NCBI GenBank assembly: GCA_964560875.1 | Contig: CAZLMW010000016.1 | Coordinates: 1 to 64,000, forward strand | From: CAZLMW01 sp964560875 | Lineage (GTDB): Bacteria; Myxococcota_A; UBA9042 | Reading direction: 5' to 3' | Length of the DNA: 64,000 nt | Shown here: positions 1 through 8,681 of the stretch, one piece after another | Layout: every line of letters begins with the position of its first letter | Numbering within the stretch: position 1 is the stretch's first letter | Translations under genes and position numbers: made by a program | The notes under the pieces: generated by a model | The model's input: the letters and a program-made list of their open reading frames with translations, nothing else | What the model was told of the DNA's origin: nothing | Database searches by the model: none

Positions 1-88
1 CAAGCGGCTTGCCGGCGTAGGTCCACTTGAAGGGCTTGGCCAGGACCGCGTTGAATCGAGGCGCCGTCTGCCAAGACACATTCCCCCC
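1..88 (-). pseudogene. possible IS630-family transposase tail (remnant, at window edge)
   Basis: Read on the minus strand, this stretch translates to a peptide containing FNAVLAKPFKWTYAGKPL, which resembles the conserved C-terminal end of IS630-type transposases (F-N-x3-A-K-P-F-K-W-T-Y-x-G-K-P-L). The protein part that should precede it would lie to the right, but that space holds the upstream region and start of a TPR lipoprotein gene. This is therefore at most a decayed tail, not a working transposase. No terminal inverted repeat can be recognised. The match is short, so chance similarity is possible. Confidence 0.45.
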
Positions 89-132
89 TTGTTGACGCAA
101 CTGCGCAAATGCGGCTCGATGGGTGGGTGAAC

Positions 133-1338
133 GTGACACGATCGATTCTCGGCACTTTCCTGACAGCGCTCGTCGGCGTTTCGTCGGTCGCGTGCGGCGG
201 CGCCCAGAAAAAGGTCGTCAAGCTCGACCCGATGGTCATCAAGCACGTCGATTCGGGCAAAGGGCGTACGGTATACGTCCGCGACTTTGAGCTGCTCTAC
301 AAAGACGCCACCGACGCATACCAGGCCAAGAAGTACCCGCGTGCGGCCGAGCTCTACGACATCCTGGCGCGCGAGTTTCCGGCCGATGAGCGGCTCGGCG
401 CGACGCAGTTCAATGCCGGCCTCTGTTACTTCGCGCTGCGCAAGTTCGACCAGGCTGTGGTGCGATTTCGGGATGCGACGCGGCGGCGGGTCGGCACGCG
501 AGATGCGCGCGATAGTGTCTTCTTGATGGCGCAGTCCTTCTTCAACGCAGGCAAATACGATCATGCAGCCGCCATCTACAGCGCGGTGCTTGGCGATGCG
601 GAGCTCGACGGGCCGGAGGTTGAGCGCATCATCGGGGGCAAGCTCGGTTTGCTCGATCAGCTCGAGGCCACCGCGCGCAAGGGCATTGCGCTGCGACAGG
701 GCGGGCGTCCGCACGAGGCTGACAAGACGTTTCGCAAGGTGCAGCGCATCTACAACAACCATCGGGAGGTGCGCTTGGTCGCTGAGAGCCCGTGGGTTGC
801 GCGCGCTTACTACGAGCGTGGCGAGATCTACCGGGAGCTCTTTGCCACCATCAAATTTCGGCTCCCTGTTGAGCGCATGCAGAAGGAGCTCGAGGACAAG
901 GCGCAGCTCTTCCTCAAGGCACAGAACCAGTATTTCCGATGTGTTCGACTTCACGACAAGAAGTGGTCGCTCGCGGCGGGCTACGAGATCGGCACGTTGT
1001 ACGCCCGGCTGATCGACGACATCTATGCGGCTGAGGTCCCGACCGACCTCGATGCGGACACGGTCTCTGCTTACAAAGAGGAGCTTTGGAAGCACACGCG
1101 CACGCTCGCGAAGAAGGCTGTCGTGGTCTTCAAGAAAAACATCGAGTTGGCGCAGCGCATGGGTCAGACCGGCCAGTGGGTGCAACGCAGCGTCAAGCAG
1201 CTCGATCGGATGAAAACGCTGCTCGAGCAAGAAGACCGCCGGTCCAAGTCCTACAATGCACCTGTGGGCGCTGAGAAGAACGACCCGAACGACAAGACCC
1301 CCAAGGACCCGGCGCGGCGCAAGAAACGTCGAAAGTAG
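133..1338 (+). CDS. TPR-repeat outer-membrane lipoprotein
   Basis: A predicted lipoprotein of about 401 residues. A lipoprotein signal (hydrophobic TFLTALVGVSSVAC, lipobox cysteine near residue 21) is followed by helical TPR-like repeats, such as the segment with YQAKKYPRAAELYDILA and the next copy with CYFALRKFDQAVVRF. The C-terminus is very basic (RRKKRRK). Such TPR lipoproteins act as periplasmic scaffolds in envelope assembly or motility; the exact role here is unknown. The open frame extends to ATG 109, but GTG 133 sits 6 nt after a G-rich GGGTGG and gives a more usual signal peptide; GTG 127 is also possible. The next gene starts 3 nt after the stop, so the two are probably co-transcribed. 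Confidence 0.8.
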   Translation: MTRSILGTFLTALVGVSSVACGGAQKKVVKLDPMVIKHVDSGKGRTVYVRDFELLYKDATDAYQAKKYPRAAELYDILAREFPADERLGATQFNAGLCYFALRKFDQAVVRFRDATRRRVGTRDARDSVFLMAQSFFNAGKYDHAAAIYSAVLGDAELDGPEVERIIGGKLGLLDQLEATARKGIALRQGGRPHEADKTFRKVQRIYNNHREVRLVAESPWVARAYYERGEIYRELFATIKFRLPVERMQKELEDKAQLFLKAQNQYFRCVRLHDKKWSLAAGYEIGTLYARLIDDIYAAEVPTDLDADTVSAYKEELWKHTRTLAKKAVVVFKKNIELAQRMGQTGQWVQRSVKQLDRMKTLLEQEDRRSKSYNAPVGAEKNDPNDKTPKDPARRKKRRK

Positions 1339-1341
1339 CGG

Positions 1342-2376
1342 GTGGCGAGCGAGGCAGCTGTGGCGGATGACACCCTGAAGTACATGCGCAGCGATACCGC
1401 GCGCAGCCCCCTGGCCAAGGTCCGAACGCGCGATGATCCGCGGCTTGCGGCGCGCATGATCGCGCTCGATGGCGATCCCAAAGAGGACATCGTGCGCACT
1501 GTGCTTGTCGGCGTGTCCGACGATCGGGGCGTGGGGCTATTCGGCGGCCGACTTGGCGCTATCGAGGGGCCGCAGCGGTTTCGCGACTACTTCTGGCGGA
1601 TGCATGCGCCCGAGGCGATCAAGGCGGGCAGCATTCTCGACGCTGGCGATATGGTCAGCGCGGCCCGCACCAATGAAACCCATGCGCGGCTGACCGAGGT
1701 CATCGATGTGCTGCGGGATCGCTTCAACAGCGCTCGTTTCGTCGTCGTTGGTGGCGGCCACGATCACGTCTACGGCGAGATAATGGGCCTCGTCAGGTGG
1801 CTGAAGCGATCGGCCGAGGACGAGCGCAAGCTCCGCGTCGCTCATGTATGCATCGATAGTCGCCCCAACGTGCACCTGGCGTCGGGCGAACCGCATGCCG
1901 GCGCGGGAGTCCGGCGACTCTTGTTGGAATCAGCTGCGCGCCTCGATGGCGGATCGTTGGTTGTTTGGGGCGTTCAGCGGGCAGACTCGGCGGACAAGCA
2001 CCTGCAGTTCCTGCAAAGCCAGGGCGCAACGACGGTCTTGTGGGAGGAGATCGAACGAGACCCACGCGCGGCCGCTGCCGAGCTGTGCGCGGCGATCCAG
2101 GCGCTCGGTGACGGGCACGATGCCGTGACGATCTCGGTCGACATGGCCGCGTTTTCGCAATCGGTAGCTCCCGGCGTGAGCGAACCTTCACCTGTCGGCG
2201 TGCATCCGAGCGCTGTTTTGCAGGCCGTGACGACGCTTCGCCAGCTCGATTGTCCGACCCAGGTTGGGATCTACGGGCTCAACCCGCGTTACGACCGTGA
2301 TGGGGCAACGGCAAGGCTCGCCGCGCGCATCGCTTGGACGTACACAACCGCACGACCGAAGGCCGCCGAGACTTGA
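1342..2376 (+). CDS. arginase/formimidoylglutamase-fold protein, probable pseudoenzyme
   Basis: A 344-residue protein starting at GTG, 3 nt after the TPR lipoprotein. It follows the HutG branch of the ureohydrolase (arginase/agmatinase) superfamily: GGGHDH at 137-142, a DAHxD-like strand at 172-176, SGEPHAGAGVRRLL, and SVDMAAF...VAPGVSEPSPVGVHP at 266-289, where HutG has S-x-D-x-D...APGVSAPA..GV. These enzymes hydrolyse guanidino or formimino groups with two Mn ions. Aligned to the six usual ligands, H140, D172 and D267 remain, while the DAHxD His and second Asp have become R174 and N176, and the last Asp is A269. A binuclear Mn site therefore looks impossible, so a binding, regulatory or changed activity is more likely. 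No hut genes are adjacent. Confidence 0.75.
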   Translation: MASEAAVADDTLKYMRSDTARSPLAKVRTRDDPRLAARMIALDGDPKEDIVRTVLVGVSDDRGVGLFGGRLGAIEGPQRFRDYFWRMHAPEAIKAGSILDAGDMVSAARTNETHARLTEVIDVLRDRFNSARFVVVGGGHDHVYGEIMGLVRWLKRSAEDERKLRVAHVCIDSRPNVHLASGEPHAGAGVRRLLLESAARLDGGSLVVWGVQRADSADKHLQFLQSQGATTVLWEEIERDPRAAAAELCAAIQALGDGHDAVTISVDMAAFSQSVAPGVSEPSPVGVHPSAVLQAVTTLRQLDCPTQVGIYGLNPRYDRDGATARLAARIAWTYTTARPKAAET

Positions 2377-2409
2377 TACGGAGGGTGGGGTGAGACTGCT
2401 GGAGTCGAA

Positions 2410-2925
2410 TCAGGCCGACGCGGCGGTGCGTTGGCCCTGACTTGAGTCGATGATGCGCTCAAGCTCTTCGATCACGTCCTCTTCGGTCGCGTTGCGCGCC
2501 ACGGAGATCTCTTTGACCAGCAGTGTGCGTGCTTGGTCGAGCATCTTGCGCTCACCGAACGAGAGGTTCTTGGTGTACTTGAGGCGGCTCAGGTCGCGCA
2601 TCACTTCGGCGATGTCGAACAGCGAGCCGGTGTTGATCTTCTCGACGTAGCGCCGGTAACGGCGGTTCCACGTCTGGCGATCGACCGTCTTGGTGCGCTC
2701 GCGAAGCACGTCAAAGACACGCTCGACGTCTTCGTCAGAGATGACCTTGCGCAGGCCGACCGACTTCACCTTGGACACGGGAATCATGATCTTGCGATCG
2801 GTATCCAGCACGCGAAGCATGTACAGGACCACGGTCGTACCGGAGATCTGCTTGCTTTCGATCCCGGTAATTTCCGCGACACCTTGGCCGGGATAGACCG
2901 CACGATCGCCAATCTTGAACATCAT
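2410..2925 (-). CDS. cdnL: CdnL/CarD-family RNA polymerase-binding transcription regulator
   Basis: About 171 residues, close to the 164 of Myxococcus CdnL and much shorter than myxobacterial CarD with its HMGA tail. The N-terminal RNA polymerase-interacting domain begins MMFKIGDRAVYPGQGVAEI; the C-terminal helical DNA-binding part has WNRRYRRYVEKINTGS and LSFGERKMLDQARTLL, both hallmark segments. CdnL binds the RNAP beta subunit and stabilises open complexes at housekeeping sigma promoters such as those for rRNA. The reading frame is open 41 codons further upstream, but the domain starts at the ATG-ATG pair ending at 2925 and 2922, and GGGAG lies 8 nt before the first. It ends tail-to-tail with the arginase-fold gene. 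Confidence 0.95.
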   Translation of the reverse strand: MMFKIGDRAVYPGQGVAEITGIESKQISGTTVVLYMLRVLDTDRKIMIPVSKVKSVGLRKVISDEDVERVFDVLRERTKTVDRQTWNRRYRRYVEKINTGSLFDIAEVMRDLSRLKYTKNLSFGERKMLDQARTLLVKEISVARNATEEDVIEELERIIDSSQGQRTAASA

Positions 2926-3224
2926 CGTTGCGACTCCCGGTGAAGACAGCGTGCCCGGTGCGGAGAATGCCCCTGGCTGGTACGGCAGCCCTGACGAAAT
3001 GGCTACGACTCGACGCAGCATTCGCGGGACTGCGCCGTGGAAATCCACTTCCTACGCCGACAACACAGGATAGCACCGCAGCATTCCAACTGGCAAGGCG
3101 AAGTCGGCGTGATCACTGGAACTCAGAGACAAATCAACGCGTTGCAGAGGGCTTGTCAGCCATGCAAATGACGCGGTGCGGCAAGGGCAGGTTGCAACAG
3201 AATCGCCCTCACCAACTGCGGGGC

Positions 3225-3821
3225 CTACAAGGGCATCCGCGCCAGTAGCGCACGGCCGATGGTCGCTGCGTCGAGGTATTCGATCTCAGCCCCCTGCGGC
3301 ACTCCGCTCGCTATTCGTGTCAGGGAGAGGCCTTCGCGACGAACGAGGCGCTGGATGTACGAGGCGGTTGCCTCGCCTTCCACCGACACGGGCACCGCCA
3401 AAATGAGCTCGGCAGGTTGTTCGACATCGACGCGAGCGACGAGGCTGTCCAGGTGCAGCTCCGACGGGCCGACACCTCGCAGCGGGGAAAGCACCCCATG
3501 CAGAACATGGTAACGACCGCGAAATGTCGACGATCGTTCGATCGCAAGCAGGTCGGGGACCGACTCGACGACGCAAATGCTGCCGTCATCGCGCCGTGGG
3601 TCCGCGCAGATCGCGCAGAGCTCTCCCGCAGCAAGATTGTGGCAACGGCTGCAGAAGCGCACACCGTCGTGAAGCGCGTGCAGGGCTTGGGCGAGCGCTG
3701 TGGCGTTGTCACGACCGTCGGCGAGCACGTGAAACGCAAGACGCAACGCGGTCCGGTCGCCGACCCCGGGAAAGCGCGCCAACAAGGCCGACAAGCGCTG
3801 CAGTGCGGCAGGCAGTTCCAT
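3225..3821 (-). CDS. recR: recombination mediator protein RecR
   Basis: 198 residues, normal length for RecR, which works with RecO and RecF to load RecA on gapped DNA. In order: the helix-hairpin-helix LLARFPGVGDRTALRLAFH (about 13-31), a four-cysteine zinc site C57-x2-C60...C69-x2-C72, and a Toprim domain starting ICVVESVPDLLAIE with YHVLHGVLSPLRGVGP. The start ATG shares a base with the dnaX stop (TGATG), so the two genes are translationally coupled. In most bacteria a small ybaB/ebfC gene lies between dnaX and recR; it is absent here. Confidence 0.97.
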   Translation of the reverse strand: MELPAALQRLSALLARFPGVGDRTALRLAFHVLADGRDNATALAQALHALHDGVRFCSRCHNLAAGELCAICADPRRDDGSICVVESVPDLLAIERSSTFRGRYHVLHGVLSPLRGVGPSELHLDSLVARVDVEQPAELILAVPVSVEGEATASYIQRLVRREGLSLTRIASGVPQGAEIEYLDAATIGRALLARMPL

Positions 3822-5746
3822 CAGCCCTCCTCGGCAGCGTCGCCGATGTCGGTCTCACTCACGGCGTGGGCAATGCGGCCCGAGAAGACGTCGACGACCC
3901 GCCGCACGTGTTCGTCTGTACGCAGCGCCTCAAGCTCCCGGCGTCGGACCTGCTCGCTCTCGGCCGCCCGGCGTCCCGCGAGGCTGTCGGTTCGTGCGCG
4001 ATCGTCTATGCCCGCGATCTCGACCACGTAGCTGCCGGAAAAAGCGGTCTCGGCGGACTCGCGAAGCACGCGCAAGGTGCCGCCATCGCGGGCCTTGTCG
4101 GCGTAGAAGCGGTTTCGAAACGCCAGCGCAACACGTCCAGGGCCGCTGCTGGCCACAACGGCCTGTGCGACGAGCGCGGCTGTGATCGCGTCGCCTCGTT
4201 TGTCTCTAAGCACTGATTCCCAGGCCGCCAGGTCGTTGTCCCGCAGGCTGCGACCGCGGGGTGCCTGGGACGAAGACTGGGGCGAAGACTTCGCCGTATC
4301 TGCCTTGGCAGGCGCTGCTCGAGGTGCGGGCGATGGAGGCGATGCGACGTTTTTGTCGACGGGTTGGACGGGTGGAGGCTTCGGGGGGACGGCTTGGCGT
4401 CGTGTGGAAGGCTCCTCGGAGGCGGGTGGTGCCTCCTTGGTGCTGCTCTTGCGCGGACTGCGGCCAGCATCGAGTCGACGCCTTGGTGGCAGACCTCCGC
4501 CACCCGTGGGCTTGGCGCGGTTCGGGGCGCGGTTGGGCTGCGGACGAGCTCGAGCTTGCGGAGCTTTCGCGCGCGACTTGTCGGGTCGTGGCAAAGCTCC
4601 ACCGCCGCGGAGCAAGCCATCTACGCGGGTCGCCAGCGCCGCCACATCGAGCAGCCGCGCCGCCTCGCAGAGTCGGACGACGCCCATCTCGATGACGAGA
4701 CGCGGATGGCGGGCCTGCGCCACGGCTTCGGCGATCTCCAACAAGACGTGTGCGAGCCGTTCGAGTTCAGCGGTATCGATACCGTCCGCAAGCGTCCGCA
4801 AGGCGTCGATCTCGGTGTCGCTCCGATCCACAAGGTCCCGGGCCGCCGCCTGGCTCAGCCGGACGACGAGCACGTCGCGTGCCTCCATGGCCAGTGTTCG
4901 GGCGAATGTGCGCAGGTCGATGCCGTGCTGATGAGCGGCCCCAACCGCGCGCAGTGCACCCACCGAATCGCGGCCAAGCAGCGCCTCGATCAACCCGGCG
5001 GTCCGCTGACGATCCGCGACGCCGAGCAACGCTGCGACGTCACCGGCGCCGGGGGTGTCACCGCCAAATGCGATGACTTGATCCAGCACGCTAAGCGAAT
5101 CGCGCATCGAGCCATCGCCTTCGCGGGCGACCAGGTACAAGGCGTCGCGATCCAGCTCGATCTTCTCGGACGCCACGATCGCTTCGAGCGCAGCCACCAC
5201 CTCCGCGGCGCGAATACGCCGAAAATCGTAACGCTGGCAACGGCTCCGAATCGTGACGGGCAAACGCTGCGGGTCGGTTGTTGCGAGGATGAAGACCGCG
5301 TGATCGGGCGGCTCTTCGAGGGTCTTGAGGAACGCGTTGGCCGCCTCGGTCGTCAACATATGCGCTTCGTCGACGATATAGACCTTGTGCCGGTCGCGAG
5401 CGGGCGCGTAACCAACCCCCTCGCGCAGATCGCGAATCTCCCCGACGCCGCGGTTGGATGCCGCGTCGAGCTCGTAGACGTCGATGCTGCTGCCCTGCGC
5501 GATCTCGCGGCACGCCTGACACGTCCCGCAGGGCTCGACTGTGGGCCCATCTTTGCAGTTGAGCATCTTGGCGAGGATGCGCGCGGTGGATGTCTTGCCA
5601 GTGCCGCGGGCGCCGCAAAAAAGGTACGCGTGCGCGACCCGATCCATGCGAATCGCGTTGCTGAGGGCGCGGGCGATGTGTTGTTGGCCGACGAGCTCGT
5701 CGAGCTTCTGCGGGCGGTACTTGCGGGCGAGGACGAGGTAGGACAT
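3821..5746 (-). CDS. dnaX: DNA polymerase III subunit gamma/tau
   Basis: About 641 residues. DnaX is the ATPase motor of the sliding-clamp loader, and its tau form couples the polymerases at the replication fork. The start MSYLVLARKYRPQKLDELVGQ is the canonical DnaX N-terminus (ATG ending at 5746; an ATG at 5755 is also possible; the frame stays open to 6115 only by running through the SRP RNA). Walker A GARGTGKT is at 45-52, zinc ligands C64, C73, C76 and C79 match the E. coli numbering, and the Walker B and SRC regions follow. After about residue 360 comes a Pro/Ala/Arg-rich linker and a C-terminal domain. I looked for an A-rich slippery heptamer producing gamma and saw none. It is the first gene of a dnaX-recR unit. 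Confidence 0.96.
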   Translation of the reverse strand: MSYLVLARKYRPQKLDELVGQQHIARALSNAIRMDRVAHAYLFCGARGTGKTSTARILAKMLNCKDGPTVEPCGTCQACREIAQGSSIDVYELDAASNRGVGEIRDLREGVGYAPARDRHKVYIVDEAHMLTTEAANAFLKTLEEPPDHAVFILATTDPQRLPVTIRSRCQRYDFRRIRAAEVVAALEAIVASEKIELDRDALYLVAREGDGSMRDSLSVLDQVIAFGGDTPGAGDVAALLGVADRQRTAGLIEALLGRDSVGALRAVGAAHQHGIDLRTFARTLAMEARDVLVVRLSQAAARDLVDRSDTEIDALRTLADGIDTAELERLAHVLLEIAEAVAQARHPRLVIEMGVVRLCEAARLLDVAALATRVDGLLRGGGALPRPDKSRAKAPQARARPQPNRAPNRAKPTGGGGLPPRRRLDAGRSPRKSSTKEAPPASEEPSTRRQAVPPKPPPVQPVDKNVASPPSPAPRAAPAKADTAKSSPQSSSQAPRGRSLRDNDLAAWESVLRDKRGDAITAALVAQAVVASSGPGRVALAFRNRFYADKARDGGTLRVLRESAETAFSGSYVVEIAGIDDRARTDSLAGRRAAESEQVRRRELEALRTDEHVRRVVDVFSGRIAHAVSETDIGDAAEEG

Positions 5747-5859
5747 CGCCTGCATCGGGCCCAAAAATGGCTCGGAAATCAAGTGCGCGAGGCGCTTGAT
5801 CACGGTTTCGTGCGGAAAGTTTTGTGGGTGGGCAGAGCCCGATCGTGGCTGAGACGAAC

Positions 5860-5966
5860 GCTCGCGGGCAGGGCAGGCGGCACACGGCTTTGCCGCTACC
5901 GTTGCTTCCTCTCGGACCTGGCGGGGTTCACAACGCCGCCGTTGCCGCCAGCCTTGCCCGCGAGCA
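5860..5966 (-). ncRNA. ffs: signal recognition particle RNA, small bacterial (4.5S) type
   Basis: The minus strand carries GCCAGGTCCGAGAGGAAGCA, the universally conserved SRP RNA domain IV with a GAGA (GNRA) tetraloop and the asymmetric-loop side GGAAGCA that binds Ffh. The flanks are complementary over a long helix: the 5' arm GCTCGCGGGCA (about 5955-5965) pairs with the 3' arm TGCCCGCGAGC (5860-5870), which sets the approximate ends and a length of about 107 nt. The RNA directs signal-peptide proteins to the membrane with Ffh and FtsY. It lies directly upstream of dnaX on the same strand, as in Bacillus. Confidence 0.93.
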
Positions 5967-5976
5967 GTTCTAATTG

Positions 5977-6006
5977 TCGATCTCAACGTGGCCGATCTCC
6001 ACGTGG
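5977..6006. repeat. 15-bp imperfect direct repeat upstream of ffs
   Basis: Two adjacent 15-bp copies, TCGATCTCAACGTGG (5977-5991) and CCGATCTCCACGTGG (5992-6006), agree at 13 of 15 positions. They lie in the 59-bp space between the SRP RNA and tRNA-Ser(GGA), where the ffs promoter should be on the minus strand. This could be a protein-binding site or a chance duplication. Confidence 0.5.
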
Positions 6007-6025
6007 TCAAGCTCAAACCGTTGGG

Positions 6026-6112
6026 CGGAGAGAGAGGGATTCGAACCCTCGGTACGCTTTCACGTACACCCGCTTTCCAGGCGAGTACCTTAAACCACTC
6101 GGACACCTCTCC
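6026..6112 (-). tRNA. tRNA-Ser(GGA)
   Basis: Full cloverleaf with the long variable arm typical of serine tRNAs. The acceptor GGAGAGG pairs with TCTCTCC (one G-U), the anticodon loop contains GGA (reading TCC and TCT), the T-arm is GGGTTCGAATCCC, and the discriminator is G. The 3' CCA is not encoded (CCC follows), so CCA must be added after transcription. Confidence 0.96.
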
Positions 6113-6225
6113 CAAATGGGGGCTCTCTTCGCCGTTCTTGGGAACTCGCTAAGAGAACACGCCGCGCACGCATCGGAAGGTGCGACCGCTTGCCTGACAT
6201 GCTGCCAGGTCGTGCCGGTCGCCGG

Positions 6226-6310
<85 letters not shown>

Positions 6311-6474
6311 GTGGATCGCCTTCCACGCTTGGATTGCCTTCCGTGCTGGAGCGTCTTCGACGCGCGCGCACTTCACCGCGCGGGCGAAGCGGCCGGCAGT
6401 CTAGCGACGTGTCACCTGTGGTCAAGGCGCGATCACGAATCCGTGCCAAATCGACGCGTATCGAGCTGAGATCG

Positions 6475-6960
6475 TCACGCAGGAAGGACGACTTCACGCG
6501 AACCGCTGCGCAAGGACGCGAAGAAGCGGCTCAGCAACAGACTGGCCCGTTCGCGCTGCACGCCCTCGGTGATCGTCAAGCGATGATTGAGCCGCTCGTC
6601 GGTGCCGATCTGGTACAGCGTCGTGGCGGCACCCGCTTTGAGATCCGGACAGGCGTAGACAAGGCGACCCAGGCGGCTGTTGATGCACGCCCCCATGCAC
6701 ATCGGGCACGGCTCGAGCGTGACGTAGAGCGTGCATTCGGTCAGGCGCCAGGTGCCCAGCACGCGACCCGCCTCGCGCAACGCAAGGACCTCGGCGTGCG
6801 CGGTCGGATCCTGGTCCTGCTCCCGGCGGTTACCGGCGGTGGCGATGATCTCGTCTTCGTGGACCACGACGGCGCCGATCGGCACATCGCCAGCCAGGCC
6901 CGCTTCGGCAGCGGCCTGCAGCGCAGCTTCCATGAAATCGTTGTCGCCTGGTTCGATCAC
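6475..6960 (-). CDS. tadA: tRNA-specific adenosine deaminase TadA
   Basis: About 161 residues. TadA deaminates adenosine-34 of tRNA-Arg(ACG) to inosine so that one tRNA reads CGU, CGC and CGA. The zinc deaminase signature is complete: H55-A-E57 (zinc ligand and proton-shuttle Glu) and PC85-x2-C88 in LEPCPMCMGACINSRLGRLVYAC. The frame is open to a TTG at 6996; the GTG at 6960 is preferred because it follows a G-rich stretch and begins the deaminase fold at the usual distance. The tRNA-Arg(ACG) substrate gene lies 1.7 kb away at 8682. It is on the same strand as the LuxC-like gene, 63 bp downstream of it, and the two may be co-transcribed. Confidence 0.95.
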   Translation of the reverse strand: MIEPGDNDFMEAALQAAAEAGLAGDVPIGAVVVHEDEIIATAGNRREQDQDPTAHAEVLALREAGRVLGTWRLTECTLYVTLEPCPMCMGACINSRLGRLVYACPDLKAGAATTLYQIGTDERLNHRLTITEGVQRERASLLLSRFFASLRSGSREVVLPA

Positions 6961-7023
6961 GGTCGAGCCCCCACGAAAGGCGCTGCACCCTAGCAAGCGA
7001 CTGGCCCGGCAACAATCCGGAGT

Positions 7024-8163
7024 TCAACGGGCGTCAAAAACGGCGCCAACCGCGTGTCCGTCGGGGTCCCGATCGACATCCGGCTGTTGCATCGCCCCGA
7101 AAACACAGCCGCGATCAAAAACCGCCGCGTGAGCGCCGTCAACGCTGGCGAGCGTGCTCCAATGGCCGGTGAGGGGCGCGAGGAAAGCCGCTAGTCCGCG
7201 CCAGCTGGGGCCGCCGAGGACCTGCAAAACACGACTTCCGGGGCCGAGGGCGGGCGTATCGATCGTGGGCCGCGCGACCGCATCGACGACCAGCCAGGCG
7301 TCGCCAAATTCGATCACCACGCCGTTACCGCCGATCGCAGCGTCCAACCGCGCCTGCTCAACGGACATCCGCCGACCGGCCGTGATCGCGGTGGCGATTG
7401 TGCCAGCAGGCAGGCGGCGAGCGACGACCTCGACAGCGGCGGCGAGCGCGGCGAGAGAGTCCGCATTGCGTTGCGGCGCTCCCTCGACGACGAGCGCGCG
7501 CAACGACATGCAGCCCCGTCCATCGGCGAGCAGCGCATCATGGGCGATCGCTTCGCAGAGGGCCGGATCTGTGGCGAGACTCTGCCAATCCTGCGCGCTG
7601 AGGTAGCCGATCGAGACCTTGTGCCCGTGCCGTCGCAGCGGCGGTGAACCTGGCCCGGCATGTGCCGCGATTTCATCCAGAGCTTCGTCGCTGCCGTAGA
7701 TCGCCACGGCGCCGACGCGTGCGAAGAAACGCGCCCAGGATCTCGTGTCGCGCCGATCAAACAAATCGTCGACGATCGTGCCGGCGAAGCTGCTGTCGAT
7801 TATCCCGAGCGCGTTGGCCAGGTTTTGTGGGGCGACCGGGTCGCGGGTTGATGGCCGCACGATCACCCGACAGCCGCGCAGCCACGGCTCGAGCACCGCG
7901 GTCCACGTCGCAACGAAAAGATTGCCCGGAGCCACTACACCGGCGACATCGACGGCGGACTTGGAGCTCATGGCGGCGAGCCACGTATCGATAGCGTCGG
8001 GCTTGAGCGAGCGCAGCCAGAGGTCCACGAGGCGGTCAACACTCGTACTGTGCAGGCCGCTCGTCGCCGCCAGACCGTCCTCGAGCGCGTCGCGCACAGG
8101 GCCACCAGATCGCGCACGGGTCGCGAGTTCGATCACAGCCCGGCGCCGGTCAAGAGGGCCCAT
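7024..8163 (-). CDS. LuxC-like acyl-CoA reductase (aldehyde dehydrogenase superfamily)
   Basis: About 379 residues from ATG 8163. The segment VAGVVAPGNLFVATWTAVL followed by WLRGCRVIVRPSTRDP is the nucleotide-binding part of the LuxC family, and DGRGCMSLRALVVEG supplies a candidate catalytic cysteine (about residue 218). LuxC enzymes reduce acyl-CoA or acyl-enzyme to the aldehyde with NADPH. At about 380 residues it is shorter than luminescence LuxC (about 480), mainly at the N-terminus, and no partner luxD or luxE gene is nearby. The frame continues to 8343, but that part has no family similarity. The substrate is unknown. Its stop is 63 bp before tadA on the same strand. Confidence 0.72.
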   Translation of the reverse strand: MGPLDRRRAVIELATRARSGGPVRDALEDGLAATSGLHSTSVDRLVDLWLRSLKPDAIDTWLAAMSSKSAVDVAGVVAPGNLFVATWTAVLEPWLRGCRVIVRPSTRDPVAPQNLANALGIIDSSFAGTIVDDLFDRRDTRSWARFFARVGAVAIYGSDEALDEIAAHAGPGSPPLRRHGHKVSIGYLSAQDWQSLATDPALCEAIAHDALLADGRGCMSLRALVVEGAPQRNADSLAALAAAVEVVARRLPAGTIATAITAGRRMSVEQARLDAAIGGNGVVIEFGDAWLVVDAVARPTIDTPALGPGSRVLQVLGGPSWRGLAAFLAPLTGHWSTLASVDGAHAAVFDRGCVFGAMQQPDVDRDPDGHAVGAVFDAR

Positions 8164-8388
8164 CGGCGCATCGTCGCGTCGGGGCGGGGACAGATCAACG
8201 GCGACACACCGAAAGGTTGGCGAGAACAGGCTTTTGAGTCTTGCGTTGCCGATCGATTTGTAGGTATACAGCGCGTCCGCTGCTGGTGCGCCCCGCAGCG
8301 AGCCGGGTCGACAAGGCCGCCCAATCGCGCGACGAGAGGGCAATCAAAGGCCTCGGTTCCCCCGGCAAGCCCGCGTGGCATCCATGCT

Positions 8389-8476
<88 letters not shown>

Positions 8477-8566
8477 CACCGATTGCACTCACCAAGGATG
8501 TCACCACGGTCGTCACGACGTGACGTAAAGAAATAGACCCACGCGATCCCGCCAGATCGCGATTCG

Positions 8567-8657
<91 letters not shown>

Positions 8658-8681
8658 GCCGCAAACGCGGTCGAAAACGAA

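Noticed and set aside
3821..5746. Programmed frameshift site in dnaX
   Set aside because: No A AAA AAG-type heptamer followed by a stem-loop was visible in the part encoding the linker.
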